NCBI GenBank assembly: GCA_023269085.1
Contig: JAHFML010000003.1
Location: forward strand, 1 to 52,862
DNA: 52,862 nt
Source: a bacterium
GTDB lineage: Bacteria; Patescibacteriota; Minisyncoccia; Phycocordibacterales; Phycocordibacteraceae
Reading direction: 5' to 3'
How positions within the stretch are numbered: position 1 is the first letter of the stretch; every line of letters starts with the position of its first letter. The notes under the pieces are model-generated. The model saw only the letters and a program-made list of their open reading frames with translations. It was not told the DNA's origin and ran no database searches. Shown in pieces: positions 38,746-47,570 of this stretch. The translations under genes were made by a program, and so were the position numbers.

Positions 38746-40419
38746 ATGAGCAAGCTTAAAGACATGCCAAATGTAGACCGCCCGCGAGAAAAATTTCTTG
38801 CGAAAGGTGCCGATGCTTTAACCAAAAGCGAACTTTTGGCGATTTTACTGGGAAGTGGAATAAAAGGCACAAATGTTAAAGAACTTTCGCAAAAAATTCT
38901 GCGAAAATTTGGGAATGGCTTTTTGCATGCAACCGTTGACGAGTTAGTACAAATTCCAGGAATCGGAAAGGCGAAAGCGTTGCAAATTGTTTCTGCGCTC
39001 GCCTTGGCTCGCAGAATACAGGAGGAGCAAAACAGTCCCGATAATCTTATTTTGTCCGCCAAAGACGCATTGTCATTGGTTTCGGACTTGAAAGACGCAA
39101 AAAGAGAAAACCTCGTCTGTTTGTACTTGAATGCACGAAATGCGTTACTTAAAAAAGAAATTGTTTCAGTCGGCACATTGGACAAGAGTTTGATACATCC
39201 GCGAGAAATTTTTGCACCAGGTCTTGAAGCACACGCAGCAGGGGTCATTCTTGTTCACAATCATCCGTCTGGGGATCCAAGCCCGAGCGAACAAGACAAA
39301 CAAGTTGCAAAAAGAATTATTGATGCAGGACAGTTAATGGGTATAAATGTTATAGATTTTCTTATCATCGCAAAAAACGGCTCCCATAGCGTTTTGGGAG
39401 AATTACAAAATACGGAACTAACTAATACGGAATATGTTGCAGAAGGTATTCAATCTTCACTTTTTGATTTAATGGTAGACGCAAACCAAGCATATTTTTA
39501 CGGCGTAAATAATAAGGTTCCAGAAAACAAAGGCAAAAAGGACGCTTTGAAGTTTATAGATCTTTTTGCTGGAATCGGTGGCTTTCATGTCGCCTTTCAT
39601 AATGCTGGCAGTGAGTGTGTTTTTGTCTCCGAATGGGACGAACCTGCACAACAAACCTATAAACATAACTTTTTCAAGCTATCGCCAGAGGTATTTCGCT
39701 CGGGAAATTTTGTCGGCGATATAACGAAAATCAAACCGAATGATATACCCGATTTTGATATTTTGACTGGAGGTTTTCCTTGTCAGCCATTCTCGCAAGC
39801 TGGCTTTAAAAAAGGATTTAACGAAACTCGTGGAACTTTATTTTTCGATATTGTTAAAATTTTAAAAGAAAAAAAGCCCCGTGCTTTTTTTCTGGAAAAT
39901 GTCCGCGGTTTATATAATCATGATAATGGTAAGACGTTTGAAACCATAAAAAGAGTCATAACGGAAGAACTGGGATATTCTTTCTTCCAAAAAATTGTAA
40001 AAGCTTCTGATTTTGGCTTACCGCAACACAGACCCCGCTTGTTTATGGTTGGATTCAGAGATAAATCCATTAACTTCAAATTTCCCGAACCTGTCAAAGA
40101 ACTCAAATATACAATGTCGGATATATTCGGCGGAAAATGCGATAAAGAGGTCGGCTTCACATTGCGTGTTGGTGGACGAGGGAGCAAGATAACTGACAGA
40201 AGAAATTGGGACGCATATCGAGTAAACGGAAAAATCGTACAACTTGGACCAAAGGAAGGGTTAAAAATGCAAGGGTTCCCAGATTGGTTTGAATTTCCGC
40301 AAGGCATTTCCAGCGTCCAGTCCATGAAGCAATTGGGTAATTCCGTCGCTATTCCCGCAATACAGGCTGTTGCTGAAAAAATAATTGAAACATTGAATGA
40401 ATATGATCAAAGAAAATAA
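38746..40419 (+). CDS. RadC (JAB/MPN) domain fused to DNA cytosine-5 methyltransferase
   Basis: N-term LTKSELLAILLGSGIKG...ILVHNHPSGDPSPSEQD (RadC); C-term FIDLFAGIGGFHVAF, GGFPCQPFSQAG, FFLENVRGL, QHRPRLFMVG, QLGNSVAIP (Dcm motifs); one uninterrupted 557-aa frame. Confidence 0.92.
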   Translation: MSKLKDMPNVDRPREKFLAKGADALTKSELLAILLGSGIKGTNVKELSQKILRKFGNGFLHATVDELVQIPGIGKAKALQIVSALALARRIQEEQNSPDNLILSAKDALSLVSDLKDAKRENLVCLYLNARNALLKKEIVSVGTLDKSLIHPREIFAPGLEAHAAGVILVHNHPSGDPSPSEQDKQVAKRIIDAGQLMGINVIDFLIIAKNGSHSVLGELQNTELTNTEYVAEGIQSSLFDLMVDANQAYFYGVNNKVPENKGKKDALKFIDLFAGIGGFHVAFHNAGSECVFVSEWDEPAQQTYKHNFFKLSPEVFRSGNFVGDITKIKPNDIPDFDILTGGFPCQPFSQAGFKKGFNETRGTLFFDIVKILKEKKPRAFFLENVRGLYNHDNGKTFETIKRVITEELGYSFFQKIVKASDFGLPQHRPRLFMVGFRDKSINFKFPEPVKELKYTMSDIFGGKCDKEVGFTLRVGGRGSKITDRRNWDAYRVNGKIVQLGPKEGLKMQGFPDWFEFPQGISSVQSMKQLGNSVAIPAIQAVAEKIIETLNEYDQRK

Positions 40420-41491
40420 CAAAGGAGAATGGTCGGAATTTTACGCTTTCCTTAAAATTCTTGAGGATAGAAAACTTTTTGCAGCGGACAAAAATCTTGA
40501 AATAATAGATGGAAAGTTTTTCGTATTTCACAAAATATTCAGAGACGAGAAAGACGAACCCGTTAAAATTTATGATCTTTCACAATCGGACACGCAAGTA
40601 ATAATCACCGACGAAGCAGGAAGAACCATTAAAGAGTTTGACTCCTCCGTTTTGAAAGAAAAGACATTGAAAATTTTTGAACGAATCAGAGATGAAAAAA
40701 GTCGATCATTCACAATTCCAGAAGCGTGCGAGCTCATGGAGGAATTGCTTTGCACAAAAGTAAAAGCAAGTAGTAGTGAAAAAGCTGATCTTGTTGCGAT
40801 TATCTATGATCGGATTTCTAAAACAGCACCGATGCTCGGATTCTCCATAAAATCTATGATCGGAGGAGCATCCACATTGCTTAATCCTGGTAAAACTACA
40901 AACTTTGTTTTTGAAATAAAAGGTTTTACAGGCAATGTGGATGAAGTGAATGCCATAGAAACAAATGCTCAAATTCGTGATCGTGTTAAAAAAATATCGG
41001 AACAAAACGGAGTTTTTGATTTTGTAGGGGTGTCCAATGAACAGTTTTCCTCGAACATGAAAATGATTGATACGGCATTGCCAGAGTTTATCGCATCAAT
41101 GCTTTTGGATTTTTTCTCAAACAGTCGGAAAACAGTTGCGGATCTGGCAGGTGCTCTTTCGGAAGATGCAAAAATAACCACAAAGTACGGACTATCTCTC
41201 ACAAACTACGAATATAAAATCAAAAACTTTTTGGACGCGGTCGCGCTTGGTATGGTGCCAAGCAAACCCTGGGACGGTTTTGCTAAAGCACATGGTGGGT
41301 ATATTGTCGTAAAAGAAAATGGCGATGTGGTTTGTTATCACTTATACAATCGTGATGAATTTCGAGCATATTTATACGAAAACACGAAGTTTGACGCGGC
41401 AAGCACAACTCGTTATGAATACGGCAAGCTATACGAGAAAAATGGAAAGCTGTTTTTTAACCTCAACCTGCAAATTAGATTTTTGAAATAG
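40397..41491 (+). CDS. HpaII-family type II restriction endonuclease (probable)
   Basis: NKGEWSEFYAFLKILEDRKLFAADKNLE start and YEYGKLYEKNGKLFFNLNLQIRF end typical of the HpaII family; overlaps the MTase gene. Confidence 0.75.
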   Translation: MNMIKENNKGEWSEFYAFLKILEDRKLFAADKNLEIIDGKFFVFHKIFRDEKDEPVKIYDLSQSDTQVIITDEAGRTIKEFDSSVLKEKTLKIFERIRDEKSRSFTIPEACELMEELLCTKVKASSSEKADLVAIIYDRISKTAPMLGFSIKSMIGGASTLLNPGKTTNFVFEIKGFTGNVDEVNAIETNAQIRDRVKKISEQNGVFDFVGVSNEQFSSNMKMIDTALPEFIASMLLDFFSNSRKTVADLAGALSEDAKITTKYGLSLTNYEYKIKNFLDAVALGMVPSKPWDGFAKAHGGYIVVKENGDVVCYHLYNRDEFRAYLYENTKFDAASTTRYEYGKLYEKNGKLFFNLNLQIRFLK

Positions 41492-41507
41492 AGAGAACAT
41501 TTAAACT

Positions 41508-42926
41508 ATGAAAAATAAATTTATAAAAAAGGATATTTCGATAAAAGGCTTGTCTCTTTGGGATGAAAATGCACGTTTCCCAGATAAATATTTTAGTAAG
41601 ACAGAGAAGGAGCTTATTGGTTATTTTGTATCCAAAAAGGATTTTAAGATAAATGAATTTTCTGAAGAAGTTGTAAAGGAGTTTGATTTGCCGCAACTAG
41701 AAAAATTGGTTGTATATGAGTTTAATGGCAAAAAAATAGTTTTGGAGGGCAACCGTCGTCTTGCGGTTTATAAACTTTTAAATGATCCAAAATTAACTGA
41801 CGATACGAAACTGCAAGGCAAGCTTACTGGTTTAAGATCGAAGATAAAAATTGACGATAATTTTAAGCTAGAGTGTTTGATTTCTAAAGACAAGGAGCAG
41901 GGTCTGCGGTATATAAACAGGAAACACTTGCGAGGCAATAACGAAGTTTCTTGGGGTGATAATGAGAGAGCTCATCATAATGCACGTGGAGGGAATGCAA
42001 ATCAAAAAGAACTCCTGAAAGTTGCAATTACTAAAGTCATCAAAGATCTTGAACTTCCAGAACAATTGAAGGAACAAGTATTGGGACATGGTTTTGTAAC
42101 TACCCTTTGGAGGTTAGTTGAACAAAAGCCAGCGTGGTCTGCCTTTGGATTTTCACTTGATAAAAGCGGAGAACTAAAAATCACAGACAAAGATTTTAAG
42201 GACAAGCTAAAAGTTATTATTTTTGATGTTCTGCAAAAGGGTAAGTATAACGGAAAGCTATTTTCGCGTTTAAATGTAAAAGACATCGAAGGTTATTTGG
42301 GAGGAATTACAAAAGAAGATTATAAAAGAGTTTCTGATGACATAAAGAAACAAACCAAGACAGATCTTTTTGGCAAGGAATCAACTATCATTGCTTCATC
42401 AGGAAACAATGGAAACCGAAGTAATCCAAAATCATCACTTCGTGATTATTTAATTCCAAAAACGTGTGTATTTCAAATTCACGAAACAAAGATCAATAAT
42501 ATTTACTGCGAACTTAAAAATGACCTTTTGATTGATGACTCGAAAAAGGCTGTGCCAAATGCCGTCGGGGTATTATTTAGGGTTTTCTTAGAAATATCCT
42601 TGGATCACTATGCAAAAATGAATAGTCATGGATTTAAAAAGACAGATACAATTAATCAAAAAATTTCTTGGGTCGTCAAAAGTTTAGAGGGCAAGAAATA
42701 TGATAAAAAGAAGTTTAACAATATAAACAAAGTTGGTTCTGCAACAGGCACAAAAAGTTATTTATCAATAGAAAATTTCCATGAATATGTTCATTCTGTA
42801 ACAACACAGCCAACATCGAGTGAATTGAAGGGAAAATGGGACAACCTGCAAGGATTTTTTGAAATCCTATGGGGAGATTTGAATAAAAAAGCAAAATCTA
42901 AAAAACAATATGCAAAAAAGAAATAG
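41508..42926 (+). CDS. ParB/Srx-like (EGNRR) N-terminal domain protein with HEPN-like C-terminus
   Basis: LWDENARFPDKYF...KLVVYEFNGKKIVLEGNRRLAVYKLL; C-term NFHEYVHSVTTQPTSSELKGKWDNLQGFFEILW. Confidence 0.65.
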   Translation: MKNKFIKKDISIKGLSLWDENARFPDKYFSKTEKELIGYFVSKKDFKINEFSEEVVKEFDLPQLEKLVVYEFNGKKIVLEGNRRLAVYKLLNDPKLTDDTKLQGKLTGLRSKIKIDDNFKLECLISKDKEQGLRYINRKHLRGNNEVSWGDNERAHHNARGGNANQKELLKVAITKVIKDLELPEQLKEQVLGHGFVTTLWRLVEQKPAWSAFGFSLDKSGELKITDKDFKDKLKVIIFDVLQKGKYNGKLFSRLNVKDIEGYLGGITKEDYKRVSDDIKKQTKTDLFGKESTIIASSGNNGNRSNPKSSLRDYLIPKTCVFQIHETKINNIYCELKNDLLIDDSKKAVPNAVGVLFRVFLEISLDHYAKMNSHGFKKTDTINQKISWVVKSLEGKKYDKKKFNNINKVGSATGTKSYLSIENFHEYVHSVTTQPTSSELKGKWDNLQGFFEILWGDLNKKAKSKKQYAKKK

Positions 42927-43776
42927 AAAAAAAATATCGGGTTTCTCTAGCCCCTTGCGTTATCCAGGCGGGAAAACTCGACTTGCCAATAAACTACTTG
43001 AGGCAATGGAGAAAAACTTTGACCAAAAAGAAAAAGTGGTTTTGGTGGAGCCATATGCTGGTGGAGCGGGGGCTTCACTTGCTCTGCTTTTTGCCAAAAA
43101 AGTTGAAAGAATTGTTATCAATGATCTTGATAAGGCTATTTTTACTTTCTGGAAAATAGCTGTGTCTGATACTGACTATTTAATAAATAAAATAAAACGA
43201 ACAGAAGTTACTATTGAGGAATGGAGAAGGCAAAAAGCAATATACATTTCAACAAAAGACGAACGAAAACTTGCATTTGCGACTCTGTTTTTAAATAGAA
43301 CAAACCGTTCTGGGATTATGAGAGGTGGACCAATAGGCGGATTTGATCAATCTGGAACATGGAAAGTGAATGCTCGATTTACTAAAAAAACAATCATTGA
43401 TCGTCTAGAAAAAGTAAAAGAATTCCGTAATAAAATTGAGGTAAGTAATCTGGACGGAGTAGCATTGTTAAAAAGATTGGAAAAACGCAATAGTGAGAAT
43501 CAATATTTTATATTTCTTGACCCGCCATATTTTCAAAAAGGACAATCTTTATACCTAAACCATTACAACAATGAGGATCATGAAAATCTGTCAGAATTCT
43601 TGAGAAAATCATCTTTCAAAAAATGGGTTATGACTTATGATGATGTGCCGTATATTAAAAACTTGTATGCAACAATGCGTACTAAGGGGTTTGCAATTCA
43701 GCATAATGCATACGAATCCAAAATAGGCAGAGAGGTTATGATTTTTCCAAAAGGGTTTACCCCTGTGAATATTTAA
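42910..43776 (+). CDS. D12-class (Dam-like) DNA N6-adenine methyltransferase
   Basis: PLRYPGGKTRLANKLL, VEPYAGGAGASLALL, FIFLDPPYFQKG. Confidence 0.93.
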   Translation: MQKRNRKKISGFSSPLRYPGGKTRLANKLLEAMEKNFDQKEKVVLVEPYAGGAGASLALLFAKKVERIVINDLDKAIFTFWKIAVSDTDYLINKIKRTEVTIEEWRRQKAIYISTKDERKLAFATLFLNRTNRSGIMRGGPIGGFDQSGTWKVNARFTKKTIIDRLEKVKEFRNKIEVSNLDGVALLKRLEKRNSENQYFIFLDPPYFQKGQSLYLNHYNNEDHENLSEFLRKSSFKKWVMTYDDVPYIKNLYATMRTKGFAIQHNAYESKIGREVMIFPKGFTPVNI

Positions 43777-44105
43777 GGGAGCCGTCCGCGTTAGCGGATG
43801 GGCTTTGTGCGCGCACTGGGAGGGTGGGGCAAGCACATATAAAATTGTTTGTGCCTCACACAATCCGCCTTTCAGAGTTACCACAGACTCAAACGAAGTC
43901 ACAGAGCGAACACGAAGCAACGCCGAGCAGGCATCGTGAGCGAATGCGAACGGCCTATGCGAGGTGGTGCGAAGTGTGAGCGGACTCTCGAATTACCACA
44001 AAACGCGGATATGGGAGCGCCTCGCACCGACGCGAATGACGGAAGAAAGGACGGACAAAATACTGCCACAATGCTAAAATATAAATACAAGTCCTTTCTG
44101 GAGGA

Positions 44106-44312
44106 ATGAAGCGTCGGAACCAAAACCAAAAATTTTCCCTTCCATTTTTTGCCGGCTCCCCCCACACCCCCCGCCGAAGAAGGAAAAGTAAGGAAATTTT
44201 TGGTTTTGGGATTGCGACCGAAGGGAGCGTGCGAGGCGCAAAGATTATTAGTCAAAATCCTGCGGATTTTGTCCGAAATACATTCGAACTTTGTCCAATA
44301 CACACCGCCAAT
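44106..44312. repeat. Inverted repeat B, right arm
   Basis: Reverse complement of 38236-38441. Confidence 0.9.
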
Positions 44313-44318
44313 ATATTT

Positions 44319-44981
44319 CTAGTGCGCCAAAGCGAGAGGAATAATCTGTGTCGCGCCCGCGGCGCGGAGCGCGTCGATGGCGGCTTGGAGCGTCGCGCCG
44401 GTGGTGAGGACGTCGTCGATGACGAAGTAGGTGCGGGCGGGGTCGAACGGATGCGCGGCGTCTTCTGCAACGCGAAAGGCGCCGCGCATGTTCTCTTCGC
44501 GTTCTCTCCGCGGGAGCGACACCTGCGAGGCGGTCTCGCGCGTGCGGACGAGCAGGGAAGGCTCAAGGGCGAATCCCTGAACATCGTGCAACGCCCCCCG
44601 TATTACTTCTTCGACCTGATTGAAGCCGCGCTCACGCCGTCGCGCCGCGCCGAGCGGTATCGGCACGATCGAGACAAGGTTCGACCTTAGCCCAGAATTC
44701 TCAAGGTCGAACCTTGTCTCGTCGAACTCGGCCTCGCGAAGATACTCGGCGAGCGCGAGCGCGAGGAGCGCCTGTGCGCGCGCCGAGCCGTGATACTTCG
44801 CTTCGTGTATCGCCGAACGCACGAGTGGCTCCTGGAAGGGGAGAAGAACGACCGTGCCCGGCCGCGTGCAGGGCGCGAGGCGCGGTGCAATGAGAGAGAG
44901 GAAGTCGTCATCAGAAATGGCACGAAGTGATTCTTCATCACTGCGCGGGGGGAAGAGCATGTCCATGAGGCGTCGCAACAT
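44319..44981 (-). CDS. comF: ComF-family phosphoribosyltransferase
   Basis: VSIVPIPLGAARRRERGFNQ; YFVIDDVLTTGATL PRPP motif. Confidence 0.9.
   Translation of the reverse strand: MLRRLMDMLFPPRSDEESLRAISDDDFLSLIAPRLAPCTRPGTVVLLPFQEPLVRSAIHEAKYHGSARAQALLALALAEYLREAEFDETRFDLENSGLRSNLVSIVPIPLGAARRRERGFNQVEEVIRGALHDVQGFALEPSLLVRTRETASQVSLPRREREENMRGAFRVAEDAAHPFDPARTYFVIDDVLTTGATLQAAIDALRAAGATQIIPLALAH
44670..44721. repeat. 19-bp perfect inverted repeat within comF coding sequence
   Basis: CGAGACAAGGTTCGACCTT - 14 nt - AAGGTCGAACCTTGTCTCG. Confidence 0.9.
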
Positions 44982-44995
44982 GGTACTATTTTCGC

Positions 44996-46078
44996 ATGTC
45001 GTTCTTCGATTCGCTATTTACGAAAAAAGAAGGAAGCGTGCTCGGCGTCGACATCGGGTCGTCGTCGCTCAAGGTCGTCCAGCTGCGCCGCGAGAAAGGG
45101 CAGGCCGTGCTTGAGACCTATGGCGAGCTCGCGCTCGGGCCGTATGCGGGCGTCCAAGTCGGACAGGCGACGAATCTCTCGGCAGAGCAGATCGCCGAGA
45201 CGCTCAAAGATCTCCTGCGCGAGGCGAAGGTGACGACGACCAACTGCGGCGTCTCGATTCCCTTCGCGCGGTCGCTCCTCTCTCTCGTGCGTCTGCCCTA
45301 TCGCAAGAGCCAGCAGGAACAGCAGACGATTATCGAGCTCGAAGCGCGCAAATATATACCCGTGCCAGTGAGCGAGGTCCAGCTCGACTGGTTCGTCGTG
45401 CCGAAGATGGAGCTCGGCGGGAGGGAAGATGAGAGAGAAAAGGATACCGTCGAGGTGCTGATCGTCGCGGTCCACAATGACGAGCTCGCGCTACTGCAGA
45501 GCGTCATGGCGGGCGCCAGTCTCGCGGCGACCTTCTACGAGATCGAGATCTTCAGCACTATTCGCGCGGTCGTCGATGAACCGGTCAAGCCGGTGATGAT
45601 CCTCGACCTCGGCGCCGCCTCGACGAAGGTCTACATCGTCGAACACGGCGTCGTCGCGCTCTCGCACTCGATCGGCACCGGCAGTCAAGACATCACGCGC
45701 GCGATTGCCGTCTCCTCGGACGTCTCACTCGCTCGCGCCGAAGCGCTCAAGAAGGAGCGCGGGCTCCTACGCGACAGCGTCTCGAGCAAGAATTCAGAAG
45801 TCATATTCTCGAACATCTTTTCCGAAGCGCGCCGTGCCATGGTGCAATATGAGACGCTTCATAAGCGGGCGGTCAGCTCTATCATGCTTACCGGCGGCGG
45901 CGGCGTGACCAAGGAGTTGAGCGCGTATGCGAAGCAGACATTCTCGATCGATGTGCGCGTAGCGAACCCGTTCGCGAAGACGGCCGCACCGGCCTTCATG
46001 CGCCCAGTGCTCGAAGAGATAGGGCCAGAGTTCGCCGTCGCCGTCGGCCTCGCCCTCCGCAAGCTTGAGGAAGAATGA
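44996..46078 (+). CDS. pilM: type IV pilus assembly protein PilM
   Basis: VLGVDIGSSSLKVVQLRREKG...; actin-like ATPase motifs DLGAASTKVYIVE, LTGGGG. Confidence 0.9.
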   Translation: MSFFDSLFTKKEGSVLGVDIGSSSLKVVQLRREKGQAVLETYGELALGPYAGVQVGQATNLSAEQIAETLKDLLREAKVTTTNCGVSIPFARSLLSLVRLPYRKSQQEQQTIIELEARKYIPVPVSEVQLDWFVVPKMELGGREDEREKDTVEVLIVAVHNDELALLQSVMAGASLAATFYEIEIFSTIRAVVDEPVKPVMILDLGAASTKVYIVEHGVVALSHSIGTGSQDITRAIAVSSDVSLARAEALKKERGLLRDSVSSKNSEVIFSNIFSEARRAMVQYETLHKRAVSSIMLTGGGGVTKELSAYAKQTFSIDVRVANPFAKTAAPAFMRPVLEEIGPEFAVAVGLALRKLEEE

Positions 46079-46104
46079 TAGCCGCAACATGCTAGAATGA
46101 CGCT

Positions 46105-46566
46105 ATGAAGAAGGAGATGGAAAAAACAACGAAACAAGAACCGACTATTTCGGATGTTATGAGAGTCGTGGGCGGTTTGACGGGGGAAGTAGGCAGTCTC
46201 ACGGGAAGAGTAGATAGTCTCACCGGCACCGTAGAGAATCTCACCGGGAAGGTAGACAGTCTTGCCGAATCTTTACAAGATCTGACCGAAGCTGTGCAGA
46301 CTGGCTTCGCTAGACACGAGGAGATACTTGTTGGACATGGAGAAGTGCTTGCTAAGCATGACCAACTTCTGAAAGCCTTGGTCGAAGGGCAGAACAACCT
46401 CACCGAACGAGTCGGCGATATTGATCGACGGCTCATCGCTACGCAGAATCGCGTTGAAGATATCGCGGACATGTTCGAGAGCACGACCGATGTTGTCGAC
46501 GAAAGCCGCGACCAGATCTTCGGTCATGAAGTGCGCATCACGCGGCTTGAAGGAGTAGCAGTATAA
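46105..46566 (+). CDS. coiled-coil protein with heptad repeats
   Basis: GGLTGEVGSLTGRVDSLTGTVENLTGKVDSLAESLQ; paralogous to the ORF at 48403. Confidence 0.7.
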   Translation: MKKEMEKTTKQEPTISDVMRVVGGLTGEVGSLTGRVDSLTGTVENLTGKVDSLAESLQDLTEAVQTGFARHEEILVGHGEVLAKHDQLLKALVEGQNNLTERVGDIDRRLIATQNRVEDIADMFESTTDVVDESRDQIFGHEVRITRLEGVAV

Positions 46567-46599
46567 GTTATACACAATGATTTCCTTTACTCTACCCTC

Positions 46600-46606
46600 G
46601 GGGGGG
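46600..46606 (+). repeat. Poly-G tract (7 G) upstream of family copy 4
   Basis: TTTACT-ctaccctc-G7-TACGCT. Confidence 0.9.
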
Positions 46607-46653
46607 TACGCTAGAGGAGTATCTCTTACTTCACTTCTAGCCACATTCTCGCT

Positions 46654-47550
46654 ATGCGCACGCTCCTCACCTCAACCCTCAAGATGTTCGTCGCCTCTTC
46701 TCTCACCCTCCTCGCCTTCTACGCGATCAACGCTTCTGCACAATCAGCCTGGACTCCAGCTCCAGCTAACGCTCCCTCAGGCAACGTGGCAGGCCCCCTC
46801 ACCACGGGCGCAACCGGTCAGAGCAAAGCCGGCAATCTCATGCTCAACACCGACGGCACCCTCGCCAACGGCCTCATCGTCGCGAATGGGAATGTGGGGA
46901 TTGGGGTGTTGAACCCGGATTATCTACTTGATATTAACGGTACCTTTGCGGCTAAGTATAATCTGGACATGAAATCAGGGATTTCTCAGATCGCATGGAA
47001 CAGAGACTCTCGTACCGGATCTATTTATGATTCAGCTCACCACGCATGGCAGCTTGGGCCAACGTCGGTGTCCAATGATGGGTTCAGCATAAAACACTTC
47101 AGCCCATCTGGTACTTACTCGGGAGGAGTCATATTTTCAGTAGATGACAACGTCGGTGTCGGGACACAAACACCGAACGTCTCGAAGGGGGCTGGCGGGT
47201 ATGTCGACGCCAAAGACGTCTATCTCCGTGACGCCGGGAAGTGGGCGAGTCAGGTTGGGGGAGGGAGTGGGAGTATCGTAGCAGGATGCACATCAAAAAG
47301 TCCGACGGGGATAGAGTCAACTTGGATAGATCCTAGTATTTATAATTTTTACAATTGTTTTGGAGGCGCATCTGGGAAGGTGAAGTCAAATGGTGGATGG
47401 GGGGGTGCTCCTCTTGTGACAGCGTCTATGACGTGTCCTACGGGTTCAACAGTTCAAGCGACAGGTCTCTTCCCTATAAGTTATCAAGCAGATGGTTATT
47501 CGAATCCTAGCAGCGGAGCTCTAACGGCGTTTCTCTGTCTGAAGAGTTAA
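46654..47550 (+). CDS. Secreted protein, conserved-N/variable-C family, copy 4
   Basis: 46690-46905 appears identical to 29857-30072 (copy 2). Confidence 0.85.
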   Translation: MRTLLTSTLKMFVASSLTLLAFYAINASAQSAWTPAPANAPSGNVAGPLTTGATGQSKAGNLMLNTDGTLANGLIVANGNVGIGVLNPDYLLDINGTFAAKYNLDMKSGISQIAWNRDSRTGSIYDSAHHAWQLGPTSVSNDGFSIKHFSPSGTYSGGVIFSVDDNVGVGTQTPNVSKGAGGYVDAKDVYLRDAGKWASQVGGGSGSIVAGCTSKSPTGIESTWIDPSIYNFYNCFGGASGKVKSNGGWGGAPLVTASMTCPTGSTVQATGLFPISYQADGYSNPSSGALTAFLCLKS

Positions 47551-47570
47551 TCCGTCAAGACGGATGTCGA

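Larger units (their letters stand above)
36601..44312. mobile_element. AT-rich composite genomic island between tRNA-Ser and comF
   Basis: Two inverted-repeat-bounded units sharing CCGCCAA/TTGGCGG termini; recombinase plus R-M cargo; composition shift. Confidence 0.8.

Noticed and set aside
44106-44690. 194-aa + strand ORF
   Set aside because: Runs through the terminal repeat and then antisense to comF; spurious.
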